Positions 1 through 11,412 of a DNA stretch of 64,000 bases are shown here, one piece after another. Location of the stretch: positions 1,116,001 through 1,180,000 of the forward strand of contig CM031554.1 in NCBI GenBank assembly GCA_018466975.1, given 5' to 3'. This DNA comes from Sparassis latifolia (lineage: Eukaryota; Basidiomycota; Agaricomycetes; Polyporales; Sparassidaceae). Position numbers and translations under genes: made by a program. How positions within the stretch are numbered: the first letter of the stretch is position 1; the number at the start of each line of letters is the position of its first letter. A model generated the notes under the pieces. That model was given only the letters and a program-made list of their open reading frames with translations, was not told the DNA's origin and searched no databases.

Positions 1-1246
1 CTGCTGCGTAACAACTACCAATTGGAGAAATACATGCGATCCTTCGTGTCCTTCCTCGGCTTGAATAGCAATGACGAGAACCCAGACACTTCGTACAACA
101 CCCGTGTTGAACGAGTCGACAAATATATCGACGAGAGTGGCAACGAGCATGGTTGGAAATTGCTACTCAAAAAACTCGTGCAAACCGACTATGGCACATT
201 GAAGGCGACCTGGTACACCCAGGTGAGATTGGAGCCGGTACATTATTGGACCACTGCTGACCTCCTTATAGGTGTTTGACGCAGTGGTCGTCGCAGCGGG
301 ACATTACAATGCTCCACACATTCCCCCGATTGCTGGACTGCCGGAGGTAGCACAAGTTTTCCCCGACAGGCTCACTCATTCTCGACAATACTGTCATCCA
401 GAACCATATGCGAGTGAGACTGTTCTCATCGTGGGCGCTTCTGTTTGTGTCTTGTTGAATTAAAGGGGAAACTGTGACAACTCATGATATCTTTCCACAG
501 GTCAGCGGTGCAGAAATTTCGAGAAACCTCAATCCATTTGCCAAGAAAATTTATCAGTCTATCCGGGTGAGTTGTATTTGTTCTACGGCATTACCCTTGT
601 GCTGAACAACTTTTGTCTAGCCCGATAAATGTACGTGGGTCTCACGCGACATTGGCATGCAATCCTTCACTTACTCTGAATATTTGAGCGTGGCTTTCTT
701 GAAGGTGTGGACTAAGAAGGCTTTCTTGCCATCCAGGCGTGAGATGTGGCGGATGCACGAGGAGAGAGTGAAAGACCGTGGAGGCTATGGAAGATATTTG
801 CAGTTCTTAGGTGCAGCGAGGACAGATGGTCTGTGAATCATTGTCGAGGCATAACATGCCCTACACTGATGCACTCCTTCGTCCAGAAAACATCCGCTAC
901 TTCATGGCATGGCTGAATACCGCTGCAGCAAAGTATGGGGGTCACAAGGTTGGTCCGCATCTCCTTTTTCCAATTGCTAAAACTGAAGAGGAATGGCGAT
1001 AGGTTGACAGTCTTCCCAGGGGGTCAGGCAAGCTGATATCTAAGTTTCGTCCCAGTCTGATATATTTGCTGCAGGACAAGTGACATTGGCCGATATTGGC
1101 TTAAAGCCCGATATGGAGACCTCAACTTCACATTAACCTTATCTGCTCTACAACCCCTGGGCGTAGTTGACACGGCTCTCGATATGCTTTCAGAGGAGGA
1201 ACGGTCTGAGGCCGTCTACGATGCCATATTTGGCGATTGGTGGTAA
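1..1246 (+). CDS. Flavin-containing monooxygenase, 3' part, internally shortened
   Basis: FAD/NADPH-dependent monooxygenase family. The 5' end, with the FAD-binding motif, lies outside the window; frame 1 is open from base 1. Exons fit at 1-222, 272-442, 501-566, 621-828, 887-948, 1003-1022 and 1075-1246, all GT-AG and in phase. Visible are the NADPH-binding motif VLIVGASVSGAEISR, split by the intron at 443-500, then the conserved C-terminal block (YSEYLSVAFLKVW, SRREMWRMHEERV, GGYGRYLQFLG) and the end AIFGDWW. Family members carry about 130 residues, including an ATG(Y) motif, between the NADPH motif and the YSEY block. Here only a 54-bp intron (567-620) separates them, so the middle is gone. 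The frame is otherwise clean. Activity is doubtful because part of the substrate and FAD region is missing. Family assignment is fairly sure; the boundary of the deletion is inferred. Confidence 0.8.
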
Positions 1247-2394
1247 ATTCAACCCGCAAGTCATATCTCATAGAAGGCTCTCATACATCTATGCTGTTGG
1301 ATTTCCGTCCGTTTCGACTATTCTGCTGTATTTGTAATGCACTTGCACATCTACATGAATATCGTTCTTGTGTGTGTGGAACAATGACGGCAACTGGCGC
1401 AATGTATACTGAGGGAATATCATGTACTCCGGTAGGATGGCACCAGCGCGGGGCCATGTAGAATGGAGAGGAAACATGTGATGACTTCAGAGTGAAGACA
1501 GTCCTACTTCAAGAAGGTTCAACCAATATTTGTTATAATAAAACATAAAAGGAGTCGTTGAAAATTCTCGCGTGTTCTTGAACCTGGGAGTATATGACGT
1601 TCAGTATTAGATGCGCTTACATAGGCTCGTTAACCAGCCTCTAGTATATAGGAAGAAAGAGTCGTTCCTCTATATAGAGGCTGGATCCTCGTATAAGGGG
1701 CTTCTTAGAGGTCCCCCGTGGGAACGGCGGAATTTGACTGTGCCGACGGCGCGGCCAAAATGTGTACAAAACTTGAGATGTGAAGGAGGCAATGTGACAT
1801 ACAACGCATATAAAAATTTTAGCATAGCTTCCAGGAAATGAGTGGCAATTTTTTCAGCACTTTTCGCCAGCTGAACTATTGTGCAATGCATTTATTTTGC
1901 TACTGCACAGAGGGAGCTCGGCGTTCACCCGAGCAGAAGCTCGCGTCATGATCATGTGCAAATCATGTGAGGGCAAGCTGCCGTTGCGCCGACGTCAATA
2001 TTCAAACTCAATGTTTCCCACGGGGGACCTCTCAGAGGCCTCTCATACGAGGTTCGAGACTAGCGCTTACAGTGCCCCCAAGTTAAGCTGTTCACACGAT
2101 TTCACTCCACGTGGAATAAATGAATTGTCAATGCTCTCGAGAGCGTTGTAGGAGCACAGAGTAGCGCGAAAGATAGGAAACTCATGGACATAGGCAGAAG
2201 GTACCAATAATTCGAGTATGCTTCAGCATATAAGGATGAGCGGTAAAGACTGAAGACAGTTCAATGGAGATATGTCACGATTGAGGGTATCTTACACTTT
2301 AAACGGGGTGGGGAACCCGGAATACAACGTTCGTGCAAGCGCTAAGCGTGAGTTACACTTTCACGTCATAGATGTAGCATGGGTTGCCCCGTTC
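1247..2394. other. Intergenic stretch with inverted-repeat element
   Basis: No convincing coding frame. The short frames on both strands show no codon bias, splice structure or recognisable motif. It contains the inverted repeat listed separately (1687-2052) and a 14-bp palindrome, CCTCTATATAGAGG, near 1668. Confidence 0.5.
1687..2052. repeat. Long imperfect inverted repeat, MITE-like
   Basis: Arms at 1687-1724 and 2015-2052 are inverted copies, 34 of 38 bases identical by eye. The longest exact core is 18 bp (GAGAGGTCCCCCGTGGGAA-type, outer bases differing). Weaker complementarity continues inward around the GCCGACGGCGC / GTCGGCGC segments. No coding frame lies between the arms. This fits a small non-autonomous inverted-repeat transposon or a fold-back element. 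A target-site duplication was not recognised, so the outer limits are uncertain. Confidence 0.5.
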
Positions 2395-3891
2395 TTAAGG
2401 TACCGTAGGCAACGGTAGCCCATCCTCAGAGCAACGGAAGTGGCCAACGACTGCCCTCATCGCCTCTACATCCTGCTCCCTGAACCTGACCTCAGGTGAG
2501 AAAGATTCTATAAATTCGAGCTCCACCAACCGCGAACCCGCAGCCGCCCGATCTTGCAAGCAGGCGACGATCCCAGGGACCAAAGATTCTTCGTTCAGAC
2601 TGAACCTGTTTACCATCAGAAACTTGAGGTGGGGAACCATAAGTCCGGTATCAGCATTAATGGGGGATGACTGTAAGGCGACAAACAGCGGGAGATTGTC
2701 ACTGTAGCAGCCAACTTTGAGTTCCTCCAACAGAGATAGCTGTGTCAAAACGGAGAGCCAGGTCACAACATCCATACGGTTCATATCGGCGTCCATGATC
2801 AGACAGGTCACAACCGACGCCGCGAATACATCTGCGAGGTCGCGAAGAGCATGAGGGAGGAGAAGGGAATGGTCATCAACGAACTGGCACAGCTCTACAT
2901 CCAGGCATGTGCCATAACCAAAGGGGTAGGCCGTAATATGGAAATAACCCAGGCTGTACGTGATATGGAGATAAGCGGCAACAACAAGATTCGAGAGTCC
3001 TGTGCGGTCGTGGGGGAGAAGATCTGTGAGGACCAGCGCGTCCTCATGATCCACCGGTTCGTCGCTGTCACAATGCAATTCCATATGGAGCTGCGCACTC
3101 GAGGAAATTACGAGATGGGCTAGAAGGTACGCCAGGTTGTTCGCCATGTCATACAGCAATACCTTCTTGATGTGCGAAAGAGAGACGTGGCGCATCGGTT
3201 CAAGAAATTCTGCGACGCCAAACGGAAGTATGGGCCCTGAAAGTTTGAGCGTAAGCTTCGTTAAGCCTGGACATGCATCCAGGATATCTAGAAACACGTC
3301 CATGGAAGGCACAGATATCTTTCGGCCGTCTTCTAGCTCCAACTTGACGAGGCCGCATAACATCGGGGAGATCCATGACACGGACATCTCTTTCAGACGG
3401 AGGCGTCTGAGGGCAGGAGAAGCGACGTCGAAGGGATGCGCACATGTCCAAGGAGGAATACTCCTGGGAAAGATGGAAAGTCCCTCCAGCTTCGGCATCG
3501 TAAGGGTAAATTGGGAGAGCAACTTCTCGATGGTAGGCTTCGTGATCCATGTCAAATGCAGGTTCCGTATACGGTGTCCAACAGGCATAAGCATTAACAC
3601 TATGTCCTCGTGAATGGAGGGAGGGATATCCGGCCAACTGTTGTCTTCAAACTTGAAATCGACTAATGCACTCTTCGAACGCTCCAGACAGAGATGCAAG
3701 AAGGGTACACCTAGTCCCACGTCTATGTTGGTCCACGATATAGGCGAATCAACCATGACGGCGTGCCAATAACGACAAACTTCCGTAAGCTTCCACCACT
3801 GGTACGAGATGCGTTGTCTAAAATAATATCCCTCCCTGTAAGTGCGAATGATATTCACGAGGAGTTCATTGGGAAGCCGATTGATAGGCAA
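2395..3891 (-). CDS. F-box domain protein with LRR-like C-terminal region
   Basis: A single open frame of about 498 codons. It starts with an F-box-like segment (LPINRLPNELLVNIIRTY, then WWKLTEVCRYWHAVMVDSP), followed by a long leucine-rich region with LRR-like spacing. Such proteins are abundant in mushrooms and are thought to recruit substrates to SCF ubiquitin ligases. The first codon of the open frame is TTG (3889-3891), not ATG. The frame is closed by TAA a little further upstream with no ATG between, so translation must start in an upstream exon that I could not fix, or the N-terminus is damaged. The next in-frame ATG would remove the F-box. A decayed relative lies just upstream on the same strand at 4600-6040. 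Function is inferred from the domain only. Confidence 0.75.
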   Translation of the reverse strand: MPINRLPNELLVNIIRTYREGYYFRQRISYQWWKLTEVCRYWHAVMVDSPISWTNIDVGLGVPFLHLCLERSKSALVDFKFEDNSWPDIPPSIHEDIVLMLMPVGHRIRNLHLTWITKPTIEKLLSQFTLTMPKLEGLSIFPRSIPPWTCAHPFDVASPALRRLRLKEMSVSWISPMLCGLVKLELEDGRKISVPSMDVFLDILDACPGLTKLTLKLSGPILPFGVAEFLEPMRHVSLSHIKKVLLYDMANNLAYLLAHLVISSSAQLHMELHCDSDEPVDHEDALVLTDLLPHDRTGLSNLVVAAYLHITYSLGYFHITAYPFGYGTCLDVELCQFVDDHSLLLPHALRDLADVFAASVVTCLIMDADMNRMDVVTWLSVLTQLSLLEELKVGCYSDNLPLFVALQSSPINADTGLMVPHLKFLMVNRFSLNEESLVPGIVACLQDRAAAGSRLVELEFIESFSPEVRFREQDVEAMRAVVGHFRCSEDGLPLPTVP

Positions 3892-4599
3892 ATAAGCATT
3901 TTTGAGAAACGCTGAATCTCTTGGACAGATAAGGTCGCGTTATCGCTTGAAATACTAAGGGGAAGGGGAAACTTTGGAAAGACGGTGTCCGACATGTGAG
4001 TCAAAGGATTGCATTCAAGTGCTGACAAACTTGCATACAAATCAGTATCATTGCAATATCAGAGTTTTCGTCATGCAACGCACAGATCGGTTAAGATGTT
4101 ACTAGTGGAGCAAGGTAGCGTCCCACGAATGAGAGATATGTTCCACAAAAGTTCAACGGATAGGACTTGCTACTAGACGAATGACTCCAGTAGTCGTGGC
4201 CTCACGCACTCAGGCTGGTTAGGCTTCGGGGAGCAAAGCGTGCAACAGTTGTTGATGACTGTTGTGGTTTATGGACGCGTTTCAACGCGATCACGTGATT
4301 TTCTCAAGTTCCGAGCGGTTCGCCCTTCGAGCTCTCTAACAGCCATTCCTTGCAAGCAACCGTCATCAGTGGTTCAGTCAAGAGAATCTGTAGAAGGGAT
4401 CTTGTCATCGGAGAGGCGTGGCCAACCCCCGATTCACAATACAGGACGGGAAGTAGATAGTAATATGTAGTGAACATTAATATGCTCTAAGTTACGGTGG
4501 TCATATTCATCCAGTTAAGTACGAGGTCAAAACGTGAAAATTCACCACAACCTGAGATAAACCACAATGAACCGCGAACAGGAACATAACAACGTGATC

Positions 4600-6040
4600 A
4601 CTCACCGTAAAATCCCAGTGAAATTTTGAATTTTCAGAAATACTGAAGTCATACCCTGTGGAATTCCACGCCCTCCACAGCAACCTCAGGCAAGGACTCC
4701 GAGACTGCCTCAATGAGCTCTACAACCTGCTATGCGAGCTTGAGCTCCGGGTCCCGAGATTCGACGAGAGAAAGACCCTGCATCCCGCGTCCGCGCTCCG
4801 CGCCTACAGTGAGACAATCGGTCATGGCAGCGGCGGTACCGTCGTACAGAGTAGCTCCGGAGATCGCGAGATTTGGCAGGCGAGGAAGATCAATCCGCCA
4901 TTGGGACTGTCTGGAGATCGGAAATATTCGCCATAGTTCCCCACCTCCTACCTGTCCAGCGGGAAACGGCGGAGAAATTAACACCAATCTCCGACACCTT
5001 CTGTAGGCCGCATAAGACCTCACGGGCGAGTTTTCGAAAATTCGTGCGGCTTCCCGGAGATCAAGGGGGATGAAAAGAGACGATACCTGATCATGCCACA
5101 AATCCACACGTAGAATACGGATATCCGTCGTTGCGTACGCTTCAACCTTAAGCGATCTGCGGCGCGAATGAGTCTGACGAAAGTACTGAGCCTCAGCCAG
5201 CATGAGAAGCCTTCCCTTATTACGAGGGAGTACGTCTTCTAGTAAGTGTGCATCTTCGTGGCTGTCGATACTATTGCCATGAATCAATTGAAGATTGGTT
5301 ATTGTACTGTGTAGCGGAAGGGACAATCAGCTAAATTATATGCTATGTCAATGACCCGCCTGGACAGAGAGAACTTTTCGAAGCGGAGGAAGGAGACGTT
5401 CCGTGTTGGATCTGGATATGTCGCGGTCCGGGGAGAAAGTTTCGACCTAGACCAGGGTATGCCTCTAACATGTCCAGAAAGTTGTCAATTGTGGGGAGGA
5501 GATGCCGTATGAAATTGTATCAACCCGAAGCAGGCAAGATGGCTTGGCATTACAGGGAGTGAGGAGACTTATAAGCCCTGTAGCGAGAGGGTGTGCAGAC
5601 GAGGAAAGTGCTCCGTATCCGGGATTGGCACGGACACCTGTAAGGTTGGCAGATGACAGAGGGCCCACAGCACAAAGTCTTCTGGACAATGCATGGGACG
5701 ATCAAACAGAGACAAGACGGCTTACTGCAACTCACCATCCCGAAGCTGACCCACTTCTAAGGATTGGATACGACAGGTATGGGGGTGGATCATGGTCACT
5801 GCGGTGGTAGGGTGCGTTATGATCACCGTTTGGGTACGAGACTACAGCAATGCGTTCTGCGAGCGCTCCAAACAGATATGCAAAAAAGGAGCAGGCAGGC
5901 ACATATCGAGCTCTTTCCACAGCATGGGTGTCGAAAGTGCGACTGCACACCAGCAGCAGCAAATTCCTGTGAGTTGTGCACGGCAACCTCGGAGCCCTTG
6001 ATATTACAGATTATTCCCACAAGCATCTCGTTCGGAAAGA
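4600..6040 (-). pseudogene. Decayed paralogue of the neighbouring F-box gene
   Basis: Reading the minus strand in several frames recovers pieces collinear with the intact F-box gene at 2395-3891. FPNEMLVGIICNIKG (near 6035) matches LPNELLVNIIRTYREG. PFLHICLERSQNALL (near 5870) matches PFLHLCLERSKSALV and is followed by a stop. LPTIDNFLDMLEAYPGL (near 5480) matches VPSMDVFLDILDACPGL. A 198-codon open piece at 4730-5326 matches the C-terminal third (SHEDAHLLEDVLPRNKG against DHEDALVLTDLLPHDRTG). Stops and frameshifts separate the pieces, including a cluster of three stops around 5330-5350. The order and orientation are preserved, so this is an old tandem duplicate that has lost function. End coordinates are approximate. 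Confidence 0.75.
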
Positions 6041-6768
6041 TGTGGGCGCAGTTGGCCCTGTGCTGTCGATCTTCTTCCTACATGCCCCTTGAGACATTTT
6101 CGACGTGCAGTCTAAAAGACAGAGCCTTCCCTACAGTTCCGATTCACTTGCTTTGGAACGGAACTGGATCAGGCTCGCTACACGGAGTATTCAATTGAAT
6201 CATGGTATGCTGGACCGTACAGACCAAAAAGGTGACGAGACCTGATCTTGAAATTTTCTCGAAGTCGTTTCAACTGAAGATATGTGATTTCAAAAGGTGA
6301 CTATGTATAAGGCGACTCACAAATTCTCCCAAGATTGAGGTGATGCATCATGATGAGGAGCACCCGCGTGGCACCGAAAGAGCTGGCGACTGGGAGGTAT
6401 CGAACCAGACCAAACCACCTAAACAGGCAGTCACAGAGTCATGAGGGTGCGGTTGCTCGAACCTCTGGCGAAAACCGCCCGCGACGACATGCATACTTTC
6501 TAATCTAACAAAGATGTCTGCCCAGTCCCAGCTAGGGCATGGGTGATTGCTTTATGGCATTTCGGAAATCCTCAAACTTTCGACCTGACAGTCACACCGC
6601 GATCCCCCTCTCTGGCTGTGAATCGGGGGACTGGATGGATGGTCTAAAAATTTCCGGGGTCGTGCGGCAACACAGAATGGGCCGACACTGACGATTTATG
6701 CACAAAGTCGAGACCGACGTTCAGGAAGGCTGGAGCAACACCGAAACGTCGTTAAAAGCCCAACGTCC
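6041..6768. other. Intergenic, upstream of ERG1
   Basis: No coding frame or repeat recognised. It presumably holds the ERG1 promoter, but I see no sterol-response element I would defend. Confidence 0.4.
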
Positions 6769-8436
6769 ATGATGGTATCCTCGACAGCAATGGAGACCGT
6801 GTCATACGACGTGCTCATCGTCGGTGCTGGCATAGCAGGCTCATCCTTGGCCCATGCTCTCTCCTCGCTGAAGCGCTCGAAACCTCTCCGCGTATGTGTC
6901 CTGGAACGCTCTCTCGCTGAGCCGGATCGCATTGTTGGAGAACTGTTGCAACCGGGAGGCATCGCAGCATTGCAGAAACTCGGGCTGGAGTCCTGTCTCG
7001 AGGACATTGACGCGGCGTCATCCCATGGCTACTGTTGCATTCTCCAGGACGAGCGGGTGCACATACCATATCCTGACGCGCTCGTGGGGAAGGGTTTCCA
7101 CTACGGCCGATTCATCCAAGCCTTGCGCGCGAAGGCCAAACAGGCACCAAGCGTGGACGTCGTCGAGGCCACCGTCACTGAGTTGATCGAGTGCCCGCTC
7201 TCTGGACGCGTTTTGGGCGTGCGTGCTACGCGTAAAGATGGCGAAAATGCCGACGGTGAGAAGGAGGCGTTCTTCGCAGACCTGACCATTGTCGCCGATG
7301 GCTGTTTTTCGAATTTCCGGAGTACGGTCCTGGGAGGCGCGGGCGTGAAGCCAGAGGCAAGCAGTCACTTCGTCGGTGTCGTGCTCAAAGACGCCAAGCT
7401 GCCTATGATGAATCATGGAAATGTCGCGCTGATTCACAAGCATGGTCCCGTACTCTTCTATCGGATCGGGGAACACGACACGCGCATGCTCATCAACTTC
7501 AAGAATCCTCTGCCATCTGATATCAAGGTATTTTCACACGTAGTTTTTATGGACAATGTCTGACAGCGCTTTGCAGCAAACCCTGCTCGCAGAGGTCATT
7601 CCTCAGCTTCCTTCATCACTAGGCGTAACTGTCCAAGAAGCCTTGGAGAACGACAGAATACGTCGGATGCCCAATTCAATCCTGCCTGCTGCCGAGCAGG
7701 GAAGTCGGCATACAAAAGAGGGCGTGTTCCTTCTTGGCGACTCGTGGAACATGCGGCATCCTTTGACGGGCGGTGGCATGACCGTCGCATTCTACGACGT
7801 CGTGTTACTAAGGGAGCTCTTCAGCGAGGTGAAGGACTTCGCAGACTGGAGGGAGATCTCGCATTTGCTCCATCGTTGGCATTGGTCACGGAAGCGATAC
7901 TCGAGTACGATCAACGTCCTGAGCGTTGCCTTGTATGCTTTGTTTGGTGCAGAAGGTATGCGCGCCCAGTCTGCTATGCCATAGCCCCGACTGTATTGAG
8001 TTTCTAGACGAATTGTTGAACGTGCTTCGCACCGGCTGCTTCAAGTATTTTGAGCTGGGCGGGAACTGCATATATGAGCCGGTACTGATCCTTGCAGGGT
8101 ACGTCCCCTCCGCCCGAGTGTTTTACTGTCGGACCTAAACCTCAGAATCAGAATCAAGCAGTCGCCAGCACTGCTATTCTACCACTTCTTCGCGGTCGCA
8201 CTGTACGCGATCTGGGTCATGTTCACTCATCCTCGCGTTGTCGCCACCGGTGACGAAAAGCCCAGACTAGAGGCCCCACGAATTGACGAATATCCAGCGC
8301 TATTCATGAAGTGCATCCAAGTCGTGAGTGGTTTTACTTCTTCCAATTCGCCAGTCGGGTATTGACGAGCTCGCAGCTCTGGAAAGCGTGCATAGTGTTC
8401 CTGCCACTGATTTGGGCAGAGATCCGGTGGTGGTAG
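6769..8436 (+). CDS. ERG1: Squalene epoxidase (squalene monooxygenase)
   Basis: Oxidises squalene to 2,3-oxidosqualene, the first oxygen-requiring step of ergosterol synthesis, at the ER membrane with FAD and NADPH. Exons 6769-7527, 7577-7955, 8008-8098, 8152-8323 and 8377-8436 join in phase to 486 residues, the usual fungal length. Near the N-terminus is the FAD dinucleotide motif DVLIVGAGIAGSSLAHAL, then a GELLQPGG segment and the DG motif VADGCFSNFRS. The second FAD motif is FLLGDSWNMRHPLTGGGMTVA. The C-terminal block FKYFELGGNCIYEP and hydrophobic helices (FYHFFAVALYAIWVMF, ACIVFLPLIWAEIRWW) are typical of the membrane-anchoring end. A start at the first or second ATG (M1 or M2) is equally possible. 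It is intact, with no sign of transfer. The neighbours are unrelated, so this is not a sterol cluster. Confidence 0.95.
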
Positions 8437-8575
8437 ACGGCTTCGGACAGAAGATATGCTACCTTACAGATTAGTTGTAATAGATGCCGGACATGATACC
8501 CCACTCAGTGTGAAGTAACGTCTGCGAGCGTCGCGCAAGCTTATCAAGATCAACTGGGTCGACTGTCATTGAATG

Positions 8576-10385
8576 TCAAAGTACGCCGTTTTCGAGTTCA
8601 TATTCAGAACCCATGCTTTCTTCTTCTCTTCCTGGTGCTGCGACCTTCACCCTTAGCGCCACCCTCGTCCACCTGATCTCTATCACGCTTTTCCCCTTCT
8701 TATCCTTGGTCACAACGTCTCCTGCTGTCTCCATGTTCTGACTGTTTCCAGTTATCCCAGCGTTCTGAACGCCCCCAGCGATCTCAACGTCTTGACTTTT
8801 CACAGCCGTTTCTCGCATTTCCTCTGGCTTGTCTGCGCGCTCCTTTCCTTTGGCTTTGATCGAACGGCTCGGCCTTGCCTCGGCCGTCGCAGCGCCCGAA
8901 CTTTGTTTTCTTGGGTGGTCGGAATAATCTTGAGCGTCTGGTCGGCTGTCAACAGCGGCTTGCTCGCTCGTGCGCGATGACGACGCGACCGCTGGACCAC
9001 GATCGTCTATAGATGGACCTGCTGGTGCACCACTGGCTAGAGATCTTTCCTCCCCGGAGGAGCTGTTCGCTACGTTGCGGTGATCGAAAATGACGGTAAG
9101 CGGGAGCTTCTCTAGGACAGCCTTTGCCTCCTCTTCAGACATCTCTGCCACGGGTTTGTCGTATTCCAACCCGATAGTAACTGAACACATCTCAGACTGC
9201 GGCTCGGTAGCGTATGGCTCGGGTAGCCCTTCTGGAGGGACCAGGTGAGACATGTGCTCTTCTAGGTGCTGCATTTTTACACTGAGCGACCGTGACGACC
9301 TGTCAGTAAAATCCCGGCGGGTGGAGGAAAAGGACCCACTTCGTTTTCCGCAGAGAATAGCCAATACTCGCGGCGTGCCCAACAAGTCCGTCTTGGTCGA
9401 ACCAGATGCGGTCCTGCATATTCTTGACATTCGTAACAAATGCATTCAAGTGAGATTCCAAGTTTTCCCTGTTGCGCAACATCACAGGGACCGCTGAGCG
9501 CATGGCACAAAATGCATTGGCGACATCCTGGACCTGTGGTGTGAATGGCATACGGACTGGCTTGTCAACATCTACCCCTGTTTCTGGCCTAGGCTTGGTA
9601 GGGATGGCCGGCAGTGGAAATTCTGGGCTCGTGGATGGGGGTGGAGATAATCTTCCTGCAGCAGCCTTAGCCTGCACAGCCTCATGCTGCAGATTGGGCT
9701 TCACGTCCATGCTTCGAGACGTGCCAATCGTACGGAAGAGAGCGATGAGGTTTATTTCTTTCCCTGAGGGATTCGGTAGTGCTTGGAAAGGCCCTGTGCA
9801 GGAAGCAAGAGTAGGAGGGCGAGGGACGGGGATCGTAGGCAGCAAGACGGTGCCAGCCATGGCTGGGTTCCCCAGCTCTTCCACCATCGTCCTCAGATTG
9901 ACCACCATGGGAAGCAACTTCTTCAGTTTTGTTCTGACATCGACGGGCATGAGCGCGCCGAGAATTCGCAGAAGGATGGATACGTACTCCAGTACAGACG
10001 AGTCCTGATAGGCATTCACGATGAGATTTACCAACCCGTCATTCGTCTCGAAGAGCTCCTTCATTTGCGATCCAAGTTTCTGTTGAATCTCGTTCACGCG
10101 CTCCAACAGGTCCCGCTGGTTCTGCATGACGCCGCATACCAGGCGGCGCGTCGCTTCTATATCTTCCTTCAATATGGCGCACGCCTCCTCAACACTGGAT
10201 GCCCCCTCGATGTCAAGATAGAACTTTCCTTCCATGTGTCGGTCAACCAGAGCACCGGTTTCTGTGGCGTCTGGTAGTGGCTCACGCACCGCACGTGCAG
10301 GAACTTCAACGATGTTGTTATCCCGGGTGGTGTAGTGCATCATGTCCGAAGGTAAACCTTCAGCGTGGGTAGTCGGAGCAGCCAT
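8576..10385 (-). CDS. Hypothetical protein, helical N-terminal half and charged disordered C-terminal half
   Basis: Two exons, 9340-10385 and 8576-9281, joined across a 58-bp GT-AG intron (9282-9339, branch-like TTTACTGAC on the coding strand), give 583 residues. The ATG at 10385 is chosen because it has a good context (CTGAGATGGCT) and a TATA-like element sits about 60 bp upstream; the frame is open further upstream but looks non-coding. Residues about 60-180 are rich in heptad-like leucines and charged residues (VEEACAILKEDIEATRRLV, LLERVNEIQQKLGSQMKEL), suggesting coiled coil. A Pro-rich stretch follows. The last 200 residues are rich in Ser, Glu, Lys and Ala with KAKGKERADKPEE. No catalytic motif or transmembrane segment is visible. 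I do not recognise the family. It converges on ERG1, with 139 bp between stops. Confidence 0.65.
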
Positions 10386-10443
10386 CTCAGAATTAGTATG
10401 CGGCCAGGGTGAAAGGTAAAAAGTGAAGTGAGTGGGTTTACTG

Positions 10444-10451
10444 TTTATATA
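10444..10451 (-). promoter_or_regulatory. TATA-like element of the 8576-10385 gene
   Basis: The coding strand reads TATATAAA about 60 bp upstream of the chosen ATG. The position is typical for a fungal TATA box. Based on sequence only. Confidence 0.4.
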
Positions 10452-11412
10452 TGAACCGCGCTTCTGCCGACCTGGTGTGGCGCAGAACAAAGAGATAACG
10501 ATCCTTCATACCACGTTTACCGTTCAGATGGATCCGTGCGCTCTGAATGTGGCGCAAAACAATTAGACCCAAAAACAACAAATGGACATACCCCGTTGTC
10601 ACGGTACGACTGTAATCAAGCTGACCAACTTCACTGTGCAGCAGAACGTCTGTACCATCAACGGTAGCTCAGGAATGACTGCCAAGGGTCATTTGACCGT
10701 GAAGCGTTTCTCGCATTGAAAGGTTCTGTGAAGACCTTTGCATCATGCATCATGTCTTGAGATCTCAGCAATGCCTTCGACGGACTTGGATGAGGGCCTG
10801 AAGTCAAAGACAGAACAGATCTACCCATGGAGCCGACAAAAGACTTGGACTGTTATATATGCGGGCCTCTCGCTAAGATATCAGTCAGTGCGTTAGTTCT
10901 GCAAATTGTCCGCTCAACCAGCGCGTCGACGACAGGGCTAGGGTAGATCTCTAGAGTTACAGGGTTTCCATAAAACCTTGCAAACGTCGCGCTTTCTTTT
11001 CTGGTGCGATCACCTCGCTTTTGAGAGCCCCGGAACAGTCCGACCTTCCCCATATGGCAGTGTGGCGATTTTCATTGTCTGTGTTTGGCCTGTGTACGAG
11101 ACAAGGGGGAGCATAGAAACGGTGCAAAATACCGAAGAACGCTGAAGGCCTGTACCTATAACTCATGGATACTCTATAGAGGGGTAATTGCTTGTGGATG
11201 CACCTCAACGGAGCGTGGGATACTGTAACAGCCTCGGCAAGCATTCCGAGAGCCAGATGAAGAACGCAGGACATCAGTCCGCGTACTCAATGTCTCACGA
11301 CTTGCCAAAGGACATTTCACATCATTGTGCATATCCTAGTGCACAAGGGTGAGGCGCATCTACTTTCGCGTTCTCCGTGTTTACCTGATTGTTCTAGTCA
11401 AAACGCGAGACG
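10452..11412. other. Intergenic, about 0.96 kb
   Basis: Lies between two divergently transcribed genes. Antisense frames at 10853-11274 have no supporting motif or splice pattern. I see no RNA gene or repeat. Confidence 0.4.

Noticed and set aside
10853..11274. Two overlapping minus-strand frames upstream of dehydrogenase copy 1
   Set aside because: No codon or motif support, and they would lie within a plain divergent promoter region.
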